From assembly GCA_963575745.1 (NCBI GenBank), contig CAUYUJ010022555.1, positions 70,001-99,576 of the forward strand: DNA of 29,576 bases, given 5' to 3'. The DNA comes from Prorocentrum cordatum (Eukaryota > Sar > Dinophyceae > Prorocentrales > Prorocentraceae). Made by a program: the position numbers and the translations under genes. Positions 1-10,257 of the stretch are shown here, piece by piece (positions within the stretch are counted from its first letter, which is position 1; each line of letters begins with the position of its first letter). A model generated the notes under the pieces. That model was not told where the DNA came from. It did no database searches and was given only the letters and a program-made list of their open reading frames with translations.

Positions 1-78
1 AGGAGGAGGAGGAGGAGGAGGAGGAGGTGGAGGAGGAGGAGGGGGAGGAGGAGGAGGAGGAGGAGGGGATGGGACCGG
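1..78. repeat. (AGG)n trinucleotide tract
   Basis: Nearly pure AGG repeat with one GTGG and one longer G interruption. It continues off the left edge, so its full length is unknown. The strand is all purine apart from one T. Confidence 0.95.
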
Positions 79-880
79 ATTGGCGGGTGTAGCGCATGCC
101 TCGGGAGGACACAGAGACTTCGTCACTGCAAGGCGCGGAGGCCTCCTGCTGAGCGGCGTGGGGCCCCACTCTCGTCGAGCCGGGCACATCGTGTCGGAGA
201 GCAGCTCTGTCTGGCCAGTCAAGGGCTTGACCAGTCGACGGCCAGGCAGGCTGGCCTCGGGCCGCACGCGTAATTCGTTTGAAATTCGGCAGCAGTGCAG
301 AATCCAATCCGCAGAGGTCCGGCGGCGCGACTCCAGCACGACGAAGGACGCCCCAGACCTCCAGCGACCGGGTCATTTCCATCCCAACGTTTTTCCTCGA
401 CTTCGGCCTCTGGGGGCACGCTGTATCGGGCTCCGAGCCCACAGAGCATGGATCCAAGACGGGAGACAAAGCCCCCGTGGAAGGGGGCGGCAGCCGTGGT
501 GCCGCGGATCAGGAAAATCGTGTCGCAGGATGTCTGGGGCCCCCATGGAGCCCTCGACCCCATCCCTGTGACTGGCGCTTCGCCCAGGGCCGTGGCTTGT
601 TCGATGCGCTTCCGCGGCGCGGATCGGCGGCCCGCTGGAGGCCCATTGTGGCCCACGGGCGCTCGTCGAGCTTCTCCTGTCGCGGCCCCTGGAGGTCTGG
701 GCAACGTGCCGTCACCTTGTGCTGCTGGGACTGTTGTACTCATTTTGGAGTGGTCCACGAAGGTGTGGCCACTGAGCGCCAGTAGAAATTGCCATGCAGA
801 CCGGCATTTGGCCCGTGCATGCAGACTGGCATTTGGCCCATGGAGCCGGCCACATCGGCCGTTGCTGGCCTTGAAAAGCG
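79..880. other. Unassigned GC-rich DNA, no gene recognised
   Basis: Several overlapping open frames exist on both strands, but their translations look like chance products of GC-rich DNA (Arg, Pro, Ser and Gly rich, no motif). A short direct repeat sharing GCATTTGGCCC(G/A) lies near 803-840, where the words GCAGACCGGCATTTGG and GCAGACTGGCATTTGG follow each other about 25 bp apart. I see nothing else to annotate. Confidence 0.5.
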
Positions 881-1282
881 CTGAGGAGGAGGAAAGGAAG
901 GAGAGGAGAGAGAGGACGAGGACGAGGAGAAGGAGATGAGAAAGATGAGGAGAGGAGAGGAGAGGAGAGGAGAGGAGAGGAGAGGAGAGGAGAGGAGAGA
1001 GAGAGGAGAGGAGAGGAGGAGAGAAGGACGACGACCAAGACGATGAGAGGAGAAGGGGAATTGGAGGAGGGGAGGAGGAAAGAGAGACGATGACAGGACA
1101 GGACAGGACAGGACAGGACAGGAGAGGAGAGGAGAGGAGAGGAGAGGAGGAGCAGAAGGAGGACGACCAGGAAGATGAGAGGAGAAGGGGAATTGGAGGA
1201 GGGGAGGAGGAAAGAGAGACGAGGAGGAGGAAGAGGAGGAGGAAGAGGAGGAGGCAGAGGCAGAGGACGAGAGGGAGAGGGA
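880..1282. repeat. Purine-rich satellite with pentanucleotide repeats and a 70-bp duplication
   Basis: The + strand is almost entirely purine. It holds (AGAGG)n around 947-1000, six copies of GACAG at 1092-1121, and GGAGA repeats after that. A 70-bp segment at 1021-1090 is repeated at 1153-1222 with only a few differences; both copies end with the same AAAGAGAGACGA. Leucine/serine-rich open frames on the minus strand are by-products of the CTCCT complement. Confidence 0.9.
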
Positions 1283-1369
1283 AAATCATTATCCTGGCGA
1301 GTAGCCTAACCATATGTAGTTGTGAGTATCGCCGTTGTGGGTATCGCCGTCGGTAGATCTCCTTATGTG

Positions 1370-1860
1370 GCCACGAAGCGTGTAAGGGGTGTGCCGAAAT
1401 GGGGCGGCGCCACCATGCGGGCGCTGCTGCTGGGGCCTTCAGTCGATCCCCCTATGGGGCCACGGAAAGCGTGAGCGGTTTGCCGAAATGGGGCGGGGCC
1501 GCCATGCGAACGTCGCCATTGGGGCATTCGCTCGAGCGCCCCATGGGGCGACAAAACGTGTGAGGGGTGTGCCGAAATGAACGGGGGGACGCATGCGAAC
1601 GTCGCCACTGAGGCCTTCGATGGAGCTCCGTATGGGGCCACGAAACATGTAAGGGGTGTGCCGAAATTGACTTGGGGGGCGCATGCGATCGTTGCCATTG
1701 CGGCCTTGGGTGCCATTGCGGCTTTCGGTGGAGCTCCCTGTGGGGCCACGGAACGTGTAAGGGGTGTGCCGACATGGGCGAAGCACGCATGCGACGGTCG
1801 CCACTGAGGCATTCGGTGGAGCTCCCTATGGCGCCACGAAAACCTTTACTGGGTGGGGCG
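1370..1860 (+). repeat. Long-unit (about 90-100 bp) part of the composite array
   Basis: Units are marked by GTGTAAGGGGTGTGCCGA around 1379, 1558 (TGAG variant), 1649 and 1757. Each also contains the GCATGCGAACGTCGCC and GGGGCCACG blocks shared with the 77-bp units. The copy near 1659 contains CCGAAATTGACTTGG, which matches the CCAATTTGGCA words of the inverted array near 15140. Confidence 0.75.
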
Positions 1861-3330
1861 GACGCATGCGAACGTCGCTATTGGGGCCTCTGGAGGAGCT
1901 CGAAACGCTGTACCGGGCGGGGCGGGCGCATGCGACCGTCGCCACTGGGGCCCTCGGTGCAGCTCCGTATGGGGCCACGGAGCGCTGTCTTGGGTGGGGT
2001 GGACGCATACGAACGTCGCCATCGGGGCCTTCGTTGGGGCTCCCTATGGGGCCACCAAACGTTGTACTGGGTGGGGCGAACGCCTGCGAACGTCGCCACT
2101 GGGGCCTTCGGTGCAGCTCCCTCTGGGGCCACGAAACGCTGTACTGGGTAGGACGGACGCCAGCGAACGTTACCACTGGGGCATTCAGTGGGGCTCCCTA
2201 TGGGGCCACGAACGTTATATTGGGAGGGCGGACGCATGCGAACGCTGCCACTGGGGCATTCGGTGGAGCTTCGTATGGGGCCACGAAACGCTGTACTGGG
2301 TGGGGCGGACGCGTGCGAACGTCGCCAGTGTGGCTTTCGGTGGAGCTTCCTGTGGGGCCACGAAACGGGGCGAGCGCATGCGAACGTCGCCACTGGGGCC
2401 TTCGGTGGAGTGCCTTATGGGACCAAGAAACCTTGTCCTGGGTGGGGCAGACGCATGCGAACGTCGCCACTGTGGGCTTCGGTGGAGCCCCCTATGGAGC
2501 CACGAATCGCTGGGTGGGGCGAACGCATGCGAACCGCCACTGAGGCCTTCCGTGGAGCCCTCCATGGGGCCACGAAAAGCTGTCCTGGGCGGGAGGGGTG
2601 CATGCGAACATCGCCACTGGGGCCTTCGGTGGAGCTCCCTATGGCGCCACGCAGCATGTTGTATTGAGTGGGGCTGACGCATGCGAACGTCGCCACTGGG
2701 GCCTTCGGTTGAACTCCCTTTGGGGCCACGAAACGCTGTACTGGGTGGGGCGGACGCATGCGAAGGCCGCCACTGTGGCCGTCGGTGCAGCTCTCTATGG
2801 GGCAACAAAACGTTGTACTGGGTGGGGCGGGCGCGTACGAACGTCGCTTGGGGCATTTGGTGAAGACCCCTTTGAGGCCGCGGAGCGTTGTACTTGGCGG
2901 GGGAGCGCATGCGAACGTCGCCAGTGGGGCGTTCGGTGGAACTCCCCATGGGGCCACGAAACGCTGCACTGGGCGTGGCGGACGTCTGCGAACGTCGCCA
3001 CTCGCGCCTTCGGTGCAGTTCTTTATACTGGAGGGGGGGGGACGCATGCGATCGTCACCGTTGGGGCCTTCGGTCTGGTGCCCTATGGGAGACCACTAAA
3101 CGTTGCACTGGGTGGGGCGGACGCATACGAATGACGCCACTGCGGCCTTCGGTGGAGTTTCATATGCGTCCACGAAGCGCTGTACTTGGTGGGGTGGACG
3201 CATGCCAACGTCACCAGTGAGGCTTTCGGTGGAACTCCATGTGCGGCCACAAAACGTTGTACTTGATGGAGCAGGCACATGCGAACGTCGCCAGTGTGGC
3301 CTTTGGTGGAGCTCCCTATGGAGGCCACGA
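1860..3330 (+). repeat. About 77-bp tandem satellite (about 20 units)
   Basis: The word GCATGCGAAC or a close variant recurs at 1864, 1928, 2004, 2082, 2159, 2234, 2311, 2375, 2453, 2525, 2600, 2679, 2757, 2833, 2907, 2984, 3044, 3123, 3200 and about 3276. Most spacings are 74-79 bp, and a few short units are 60-64 bp. Spacing is usually not a multiple of three and all frames are largely stop-free, so long open frames through it are not evidence of a gene. Confidence 0.92.
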
Positions 3331-3570
3331 GGGTGCCGAACTGGTTGGCATGCGGCGGGCAGAAGCATGCAGGAGGGAAAGGAGGAGGACGAGGAGAAGG
3401 GGGAGGGAGACGCGGGGCGCTGCCTCTTCAAAACGAGGGCCGAACACCACAGCATGGTTGGGTAATACGACCGACAGGAAAAGAATACATCTGCCCATCC
3501 TCTTCCCCTCCAGTCTCCGCAATTCATCCTCACCGTCAGTGTTGCGGCTCGTCTTTGCCAACCCGTGGTC

Positions 3571-4168
3571 AGCACCATCATCATTATCATCATCAGCATC
3601 ATCATCATGATCAGCAGCATCAGCTTGATCATGAGCATCATCATCATCACCCTCATCATCATCATCATCATCAGCATCACCAGTATCAGCATCATCAGTA
3701 TCATCAGCAGCAGCAACATCATCATCCTCAGCAGCAGCAGCCGTATCATCGTCGTCTGCAGCATCATCAGCATCAGCATCGTCAGCAACATCATCAGCAT
3801 CATCGGCATCATCATCAGCAGCAACTCCTCATCATCACCGGCATCATGATCAGCAGCAGCATCACCATCAGCATCATCAACATCAGCATAGTCATCAACA
3901 CCAGTATCATCATCGTCAGTAGCATCAGCATCAGCATCATCATCATCCTCAACATCCTCAGCACCATCCCCATCACAATCATCAGCATCATGATCATCAC
4001 CATTAACATCAGCATCGTCATCACCAGCACCAGCAGCAACATCATTACCATCAGCAGCAGCATAATCATCATCAGCCGCAGCAGCCGTATCATCGTCGTC
4101 GTCGGCATCATCATCAGCATCAGTAGCATCATCAGCATCATAGGCATCATCATCATCATCAGCAACAG

Positions 4169-4222
<54 letters not shown>

Positions 4223-4412
4223 TAGCAACACCATCCTCATCATCAGCGTTATCATCATCATGAGCATCAGCATCATCATCATCAGCAGCATCATCACCAT
4301 CAACATCATCAACATCATCAAAGTCAGCAACATCAGTATCATCATTAGCAGTAGCAAAAGCATCATCAGCATCAGCATCATCATCAGCAGCAGCATCAGC
4401 ATCAGCATCACT

Positions 4413-4455
<43 letters not shown>

Positions 4456-4762
4456 GCAGCGCCATCGTCATCGTCATCGCCGTCACCAGCATCACCATAT
4501 TCACCAGCACCGCCAACATCAACATACTCATCAGCGGCATCAACATCAAAATCATCATCAACCTAATCACCAACCGCAACATCATCATCATCATCATAAT
4601 CCCCATCCGCGTCGGCATCATCATCAGCACCATCACCAGCATCATCATAATCATCATGAGCATCAGCAGTATTAACAACATTAGCATTAGCATACTCATC
4701 AACAGCAGCAGCGGAAGCATCCTCATCATGGCCATCATCATCGGCGACGGCAGCAGTAGCAC
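3571..4762. repeat. (CAT)n/(CAG)n compound trinucleotide tract, about 1.2 kb
   Basis: Nearly every triplet is CAT, CAG or a one-base variant. Pure ATC runs occur around 4155-4220 and 4412-4455. Apparent proteins of poly-Ile/Ser, poly-His/Gln (+ strand) or poly-Met/Leu (minus strand) are simple translations of the repeat. The tract starts about 100 bp after the right-edge module of the composite element. Confidence 0.95.
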
Positions 4763-5257
4763 CCCCTCAGCTCAGGATGACCCTCGGCCCCTTAGGACGC
4801 GTCACAGTCATCATCTTTCCCCCTCCTCCTCCTCCTCCTCATCTTCCTCCTCCTCTTTCCCCTCACCATCACCATCATTCTCATCAGCACGATCATGATC
4901 GTTACCCATCGCCTTCGCATGTGTTTCCAGCTCATACCTCCTCCTTCTCCTCCTCCTTTTCTCCATCATCACCGTCAGCATCAGCATCATCAGTATCCTT
5001 ACACTTTGCCTTCACATGTTGTTCCATCTCATTTCCCCTCCGCATCATCATCACCATCATCACCAGCATCCTCCGGATCATCCCCCTTCGCCTTCACATG
5101 GTTTCCCTCCTCCTCCTCTTTCTCGTCACCATCACTCAAGCCATTTGGGCCCGAGCATTTTGTTCGGGCATTCCCAGTACCATCGCGATGTGCTTGGGGG
5201 AGCTTGGCAGCTGATTGCCTCACATTCAGTTTCTGAGCACGAAAGCTGGGAATCACA
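4763..5257. repeat. TCC/CAT-rich low-complexity DNA between the CAT tract and the LINE-like coding region
   Basis: CTCCTCCTC and CATCACCATC words dominate to about 5130. Diverged copies of a roughly 110-bp block containing CCTTCGCATGTG or CCTTCACATG(T/G)T recur near 4910, 5010 and 5090. The last 100 bp look unique. No gene is seen. Confidence 0.75.
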
Positions 5258-6318
5258 TTGTTCATACTGAGTCATGGTCGCGACCCCCGCCCTTGGTCGC
5301 AATGCAAGCACTGTCGCACATACGAATACAGTAACCGTCTCGAGGCCGACGGGTGCAAGTGCTCCAAGTGCCCGAAGAAGGCCAGGCTCTACCGCCCCAG
5401 GTCTCTATCTGCGGAGGGCGACATCGAGCTTGCGCCAGGGATCTACGGCCCCAAGCCTGTGCGCTTCGAGGACGGCGCGCAGCCTGGCACCCCCCGTGGC
5501 AGGGGGAAGAGCACCACGGCCACAGCTCAGGCAGAGGTTGCTGCCTTGCTGAGCCAGACCATGAAGAGTGCCGACCCCGAACTCAAGACGGTGCTGGCCG
5601 CGCAGAAGACTCGGCTCGAGTCCATGCCCCAGGTTGGCCAGGCGGGGTCGGAGGTCGACCAGGTCAAGAAGACCGACGGTGCGTACAAGGCGGCGAGCAA
5701 CCGCCACGACCAGCTCGTGGCCCAGGTTTGCCGCATGCGTCGCCAACTCGAGTTGGCAGAGAAGAAGGAGCAGGAAGCAGCGCTGGATTTGGCCAAGGCT
5801 GACGCAGCCAAGCGGGCGGCCACTGCGGCTCTCGCGCAGGCCTCAGGCTACGAGTCGCCCAAGGCCGACACGCCAGCCGCCTCGGTCTTCGGGGTCGAGA
5901 TGAATGAAGAGTTGTTCGCTGAGTTTGGGAGTTGGGACGTCGAGGAGTCCGAGAAGGTTCAGCCCAGGCAGTTGAAAGCAGAACTGGAGCGGTACCGTGC
6001 CGAGGCGCAGGGAAAAAGGATAAGGAGTGGAAGACCTGCATCGAGCGCATGAGGAAGAAGAGCCCGGGCGAGGACGGCCAACAGACCGCCGCGGGCGGTG
6101 CTGGCGGCGGCCCCGCAGCCGCAGCGGGCGCGAGCGAGCCCGACGCTGCGGCAGCAGGGGCTGTCGAGTCCGCCAAGGCGCAGCAGCAGAAGGAACGGGA
6201 GCTGCAGGAGGCGGCAGCGCGTCTCTCGGCTGAGATGTTCAAGGCGCAGGCGCAGCAGGCGGCAACGGACGCTGCCAAGAGCGCCAGTCAGGGCTCGCCT
6301 GATGGCGAGAAGGAGTGA
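5258..6318 (+). pseudogene. LINE ORF1/gag-like region with Cys-rich finger and coiled coil
   Basis: The first frame opens at 5258 (264 residues, to 6052). Trp13 and Cys16, 19, 33, 35 and 38 form a compact C-x2-C-x13-C-x-C-x2-C cluster, like the small zinc finger at the N-terminus of many dinoflagellate retroelement proteins. Residues about 140-195 are rich in Ala, Lys, Glu and Gln and look like a coiled coil. Near 6010, in a GGAAAAAGGA run, the better reading moves one frame. It continues as an Ala/Gln/Lys-rich tail to the stop at 6316-6318. The endonuclease follows six bases later in that same frame, so the stop may interrupt one original reading frame. The role as a nucleic-acid-binding ORF1/gag is inferred. 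A non-mobile host gene is possible but less likely given the neighbour. Confidence 0.55.
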
Positions 6319-6324
6319 CTATAT

Positions 6325-7290
6325 GTGGCAGCTCCCTATTCGTCGCGTGGCTCGGCGCGGAGCAGGAGCACCAGCGCTGCGAGTGTTGGTTCAGCCACGT
6401 CTGGGGCCAGTGCGTCTACTGGTTGCTCGGCATCTTTAGGTTTCAGTGCGTGTACTGGATCCTCGATCTCTAGTTCTACTCAGCCCACGTCGGCGGCACG
6501 AAGAATGGGGGCTTCCACTGCTGATAAGGGCCCTGCTGAGGATCGGTCACCCTGGTTGGTCTTCGGCAGCATCAGTTGCATGGGCGACAACTCGCGGGGA
6601 CATATGCAGCACCTGCAACAGGCCAAGTATGACTACATCTCATACTGTGAAACCCACGCCGTGGGGAAGGGCATCACTGCTTGGCGCAAGAGAGCGAGGG
6701 GCAGCTCCCTCAAGCTCCTCACCAACAGCGCCAGGCCCAAGGCGAAGTGGTTTCAGGCTCAGGACTCTGACAATTCGTGTGAGGGGGGCGAGGTCCTTTT
6801 CGCTCGCAATCATCGCCCTGTGCAGATTTTAGATGAGGCCAAAGCGGCTTCAGGACTGAAGGCCGATCGAGGATCGGCCTTCGACGGATTTCTTCCGACT
6901 TGAGTGCGTTGCAAAGGATTTCCAGTTGTGTGCATCACTTTCTATGGCCACTCGTCCATAGGGTTCCGCGATCAGAATGTTACGCGCTTCCGCAAGTTAA
7001 CCAGCCTCGCTTCTGTGCTCCAACTGCCCTGGATTATCGCTGCAGATAGGAATTGCACCCCAGCTGCCCTCGAAAAGACAGGCTGTCTTGAGCCCAGGGG
7101 GGGGGGGGGGGGCAGGTCATAACTAGTTCTGTTGAATTCACGTGTGCCCCAGGGGGAGACCACAAGCCCTCGCATCTAGACTACTTAGTCGTCTGCCCCG
7201 CGGCCCGTGCGCACATGCGTAGCGCGCAAGCTGTGTGCGATGTGCCCTGGCGACCGCATGTCGGGTTGATAATCGAGCTTGCGGGGTCGG
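6325..7290 (+). pseudogene. LINE endonuclease (EEP/APE-like) domain, broken
   Basis: The Ser-rich start is followed by EEP features in order. There is an N-terminal strand around 6560, a metal-binding E-x-H (Cys-Glu-Thr-His at about 6646-6657), GGEVLFARNH (about 6787-6816), a VVCITFYGHSS strand, and PWIIAADRN (the usual GDFN site with D and N kept). After the 16-G run come LDYLVV and the catalytic-His PHVGL motif (about 7258-7270). Known APE-type LINEs nick target DNA with this domain to prime reverse transcription. Breaks: a TGA at 6901-6903 within the frame, and a frame change at 7097-7112. The first-strand Asn expected in active enzymes is not evident. I am confident of the fold and certain that this copy is inactive as read. 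Confidence 0.75.
7097..7112. repeat. G16 homopolymer inside the endonuclease region
   Basis: Sixteen consecutive G. The upstream EEP motif PWIIAADRN and the downstream LDYLVV/PHVGL motifs are in different frames, so the run marks a frameshift. It may be a real slippage mutation or an assembly length error. Confidence 0.9.
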
Positions 7291-8640
7291 CGGCTCGAAT
7301 TTTCACCCGGTTGCTCGAGCTAGCCCCGCGGCTCCCCTTGGTCCAGAGGCCTCAGAAGCAGGCCACTGAGGGCTCCAAGTCTTCCATCCATAAGCAGAAG
7401 CAAGCAGTAGCTCGGCAGTGTGCACAGGAAAAACGGAACAGCAAGATTGCGCCTTGGTTCGGCGAAGCCCTGGGCACGGATTTGAATGCGGGTCAGCGAG
7501 AAGGGGGGGGGGGGGGGCGCCAGGTGCCGAGGACACAGGCCTCGACGTCACCGAGGAAGCCCCCGATTCCGACCGGGGCGGCTTCTCCGAGTACGACCCG
7601 TGGGCCGACGAGCCCAGTTTCGGGGTTGCCGCGCCGACCTCTGCTACGCCTGCGCCCGTGCCTGCCGCAGTCGAACCCAGCTCTCAGCCGGATACTTCGG
7701 AGCCCGCAGCGAACCCCGAAGTCAATGCCTCTGCGACGGACGCCCAGGAGGAGCCGCCCCAGCCTCAGTCGGTGAGCTCAGGGCCCCCCGAGGTCGATTT
7801 TAATATGCCAGAAGAGACCTGGGTGAGCGCCAGGAGATATATCGGGTTCTCTCCGGACTCGTCCTGTCTCCCTGCTGGTGCTGTTGCTCGTTCCGTAGCA
7901 TGTCGGCTCGGGGCTCAAGCTTCGCTTTACATCAGCACAACTACTGTAGTTGGGCGCGGACTGTGGAAGAAGCAGCGCACGCTCACCACGGTTTGCCAGC
8001 GCCCACCCTTTCACGGGGATACGCGCCGAGCTTCAGGTTGCGCGCAGTACAGCAGTCTAAGCCTCAACGGACAGCCGCGCTGAGGGACAAAGTCAGCGGC
8101 TGGTCCACCAGTTACCAGCAACACAAGCGACGAGGCAACGGGAGTAAGCAGCTGGAGGTTTTGCGTCAGGCAGTCCGTGACTTGCTTGCCAAAGTACCTG
8201 CCGATTGTCATGCGCTCCTTCGGTCTCGCGATCATGTCAAGCGGAGCGCGTGGAAGTCGTTTCTGGATTCTCTGGGGGCGAAGTCAGACGCGGCACTCAC
8301 CACCGGTGTCGTTCATGTGAACTGCATAGCTAAGCGGAGCCAGCACCGAGCAATCAATGAGTCCTTGGCGCAGTTTCGGAAGTGGAGTGAGACGGCACCA
8401 GCTGTCAAGGCTCTGCACCGCAGCATTCGTCAGACGCCGTTGGGACCCGAGGAGTCCGAGGCTGGCCAGCGAACCATTCCACACCCCGGTGAGATTCCTG
8501 TGAAGAAGACGGAACAGTGGGAAGAGTCATGGGGGCCCGATGGTCAGGATCTGGAGAATCTAGAACAGCTTTTCGTAGATACTCGCGAACGTATCCAAAG
8601 TGCTCCACTTCCAGCGCTTGAGATCGAAGACATACGTGCC
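7291..8640 (+). pseudogene. LINE linker region between endonuclease and the missing RT
   Basis: The endonuclease frame runs to the 15-G tract at 7503-7517. The coding-like reading then shifts frame to an acidic, Pro/Ala-rich stretch to about 7850, and shifts again to a basic, Leu/Arg-rich segment from 7900 on. That last segment, containing GYAPSFRLRAV (about 8020-8055) and a helical part to about 8630, resembles the connector that precedes RT in dinoflagellate LINEs. The last unique residues read LEIEDIRASLR, similar to the start of RT domains, and then run straight into the 106-bp satellite. Function is inferred from position. No catalytic RT motif is present. Confidence 0.5.
7503..7517. repeat. 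G15 homopolymer
   Basis: Fifteen consecutive G. The likely reading frame differs on its two sides. It is the second long G run within 410 bp of the same element. Confidence 0.9.
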
Positions 8641-9660
8641 TCCCTGCGGGGGGAGCTGCCAACTGCGCAACTGTCGGCACTTTCGTGGGCTCCTGGGAGG
8701 CCCAGCGGGGTGGGGGGACACGCAGATCGCGTCGGGACCTCGCGGCTCCCTGCGGGGGGAGCTGCCGACTGCGCAACTGTCGGCACTTTCGTGGGCTCTT
8801 GGGAGGCCCAGCGGAGCGGGGGTGTCACGCGGATCGCGTCGGGACCTCGCGGCTCCCTGCGGGGGGAGCTGCCAACTGCGCAACTGTCGGCACTTTCGTT
8901 GGCTCCTGGGAGGCCCAGCGGTGTGGGGGGACACGCAGATCGCGTCGGGACCTCGCGGCTCCCTGCGGGGGGAGTTGCCAACTGCGCAACTGTCGGCACT
9001 TTCGTGGGCGCCTGGGAGGCCCAGCGGAGTGGGGGGACGCGCAGATCGCGTCGGGACCTCGCGGCTCCCTGCGGGGGGAGCTGCCGACTGCGCAACTGTC
9101 GACACACTCGTGGGCTCCTGGGAGGCCCAGCGGAGTGGGGGTGACACGCGGATCGCGTCGGGACCTCGCGGCTCCCTGCGGGGGGAGCTGCCAACCGCGC
9201 AACTGTCGGCACTTTCGTGGGCTCCTGGGAGGCCCAGCGGACTGGGGTGACACGCAGATCGCGTCGGGACCTCGCGGTTCCCTGCGGGGGGTGTTGCGAT
9301 CTTGCGCAACTGTCGGCACTTTCGTGGGCTCCTGGGAGGCCCAGCGGAGCGGGGGTGACACGCGGATCGCGCCGAGACCTCGCTGCTCCTTGCGGGGGGA
9401 GCTGCGATCTTGCGCCACTGTCGGCACATTCGTGGGCTCCTGGGAGGCCCAGCGGAGTGGGGTTACACGCGGATCGCGCCGAGACCTCGCGGCTCCCTGC
9501 GGGGGGAGCTGCGATCTTGCGCAACTGTCGGCACTTTCGTGGGATCCTGGGAGGCCCAGCGGAGTGGGGGTGTCACGCGGATCGCGTCGGGACCTCGCGG
9601 CTCCTTGCGGGGGGAGCTGCCGACTGCGCAACTGTCGGCACATTCGTGGGTTCCTGAGAC
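8641..9660 (+). repeat. 106-108 bp tandem satellite, 9-10 units
   Basis: TCCCTGCGGGG(GG) recurs at 8641, 8747, 8854, 8960, 9066, 9173, 9279, 9387, 9494 and 9602, spacings 106-108 bp. Each unit has GCGCAACTGTCGGCAC, CTTTCGTGGGCTCCTGG and ATCGCGTCGGGACCTCGCGG. Units from 9279 on mostly carry a GCGATCTTGCG variant where earlier units have GCCAACTGCG or GCCGACTGCG, which shows local homogenisation. All frames are almost stop-free on both strands, producing long artefactual open frames. A diverged fragment (CTTTCGTGGGCCTCTTGG) recurs at about 9851-9868. Confidence 0.95.
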
Positions 9661-9787
9661 GCCGAACGATCGCTCAGGCTTCCAAGACGCTCCAAGAGGC
9701 CTCCAAAAGGCTTCATGGGAGGGCCCCGAGAGGCCAAAACCACGAATTTTAAAATGGATTTCGAAAGGATTTTGGCCTTCTCGTCTT

Positions 9788-9836
9788 TTCTTGGCAATCG
9801 CCGCGCTTGACCCTCAAGCGCGGCGATTGCCAAGAA
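9788..9836. other. Perfect 23-bp hairpin with 3-nt loop
   Basis: Left arm 9788-9810 and right arm 9814-9836 are exact reverse complements around a CCC loop; the arm core is GGCAATCGCCGCGCTTGA. A weaker inverted pair, AGGCCAAAA at 9731-9739 and TTTTGGCCT at 9770-9778, lies just upstream. Function unknown. It could be a transposon terminal hairpin, a foldback RNA source or an assembly artefact. Confidence 0.9.
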
Positions 9837-10257
9837 TGCAATGGTCGTCGCTTTCGTGGGCCTCTTGGACGTCCAGCGGATGTTCAGCTATTTTGAAAGC
9901 GCCAGTTGGTAATGCCACCTGTTGCCAAAGAGTTGGGTACGTCCCTGGGTAATTGCTCGCCCATCTTAGGGATAGGGGTACGTTCGAGGCTGATTAGTTT
10001 TGGTTGCTGGCACCACCGCTCCTTCTCGTCATAAGCAGTCGCTTCGATACGGGCTTTTGTATGTTTATGCGCGTTGATTTGTCTGTCGCAGGTCGAACGC
10101 AGCCAATGTGGGAAAGCAGAGTCGAGGCGATATATTGAATGTTCAACTTTAACTCCGTCATCCTTCATCAAATGTCCTCCCCGCTGCTTCTCTTTCGAAG
10201 ACGTCTGGCGCCATGTAGGCGATCATATGGGGAATGAGTACGTGAGTATCATTTCCT
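9837..10257. other. Unassigned DNA
   Basis: Apart from the short satellite fragment near 9850-9880 I see no coding sequence, repeat or RNA gene. Base composition is less GC-rich than the flanks. Confidence 0.4.

Larger units (their letters stand above)
1283..3475 (+). mobile_element. Composite tandem-repeat element, copy 1 (+ orientation)
   Basis: Three parts are visible. A unique left edge (about 1283-1370) contains CCATATGTAGTTGTG. An internal tandem array follows, first of about 90-100 bp units carrying GTGCCGAAAT (1370-1860), then about 20 units of about 77 bp carrying GCATGCGAACGTCGCC and GGGGCCACGAAACG (1860-3330). A right-edge module (3409-3463) contains AAAACGAGGGCCGAACACCAC. Both edges and the same order of repeat types recur in reverse orientation at 14115-15385, so this is one dispersed unit and not a simple local satellite. 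No transposase is recognised inside it. Calling it a mobile element is an inference from the two copies. Confidence 0.6.
5258..8640 (+). mobile_element. Decayed LINE-like (APE-type non-LTR) retrotransposon, truncated before RT
   Basis: The order seen is an ORF1/gag-like zinc finger and coiled coil, an endonuclease/exonuclease/phosphatase (EEP) domain, and a basic linker. This matches the 5' half of APE-type LINEs as found in dinoflagellates. Reading needs several frame changes, two of them at G homopolymers (7097-7112 and 7503-7517), plus stop codons at 6316-6318 and 6901-6903. No reverse transcriptase follows, because a tandem satellite starts at 8641. The family call rests on EEP motifs and domain order and was not checked by search. 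Confidence 0.75.

Noticed and set aside
80-939. Several + open frames of 163-214 residues near the left end
   Set aside because: Mutually overlapping, Arg/Pro/Ser-rich, with no motif and no supporting context.
1764-2677. Overlapping + frames of 259 and 274 residues in the 77-bp array
   Set aside because: Satellite translation. The same repeat is open in several frames.
4660-4680. Possible CRESS nonanucleotide-like word (AGTATTAAC)
   Set aside because: It is not a match to the TATTAC core, is inside the CAT tract, and is 20 kb from Rep.
3279-4898. Long + open frame (539 residues) of Ile/Ser/His through the CAT tract
   Set aside because: It is a direct translation of a trinucleotide repeat, open in several frames on both strands, with no non-repeat domain.
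8544-9524. Long minus-strand open frames (326 and 289 residues) across the 106-bp satellite
   Set aside because: The unit is not a multiple of three and is stop-poor in all frames, so several overlapping frames stay open. No motif is present.
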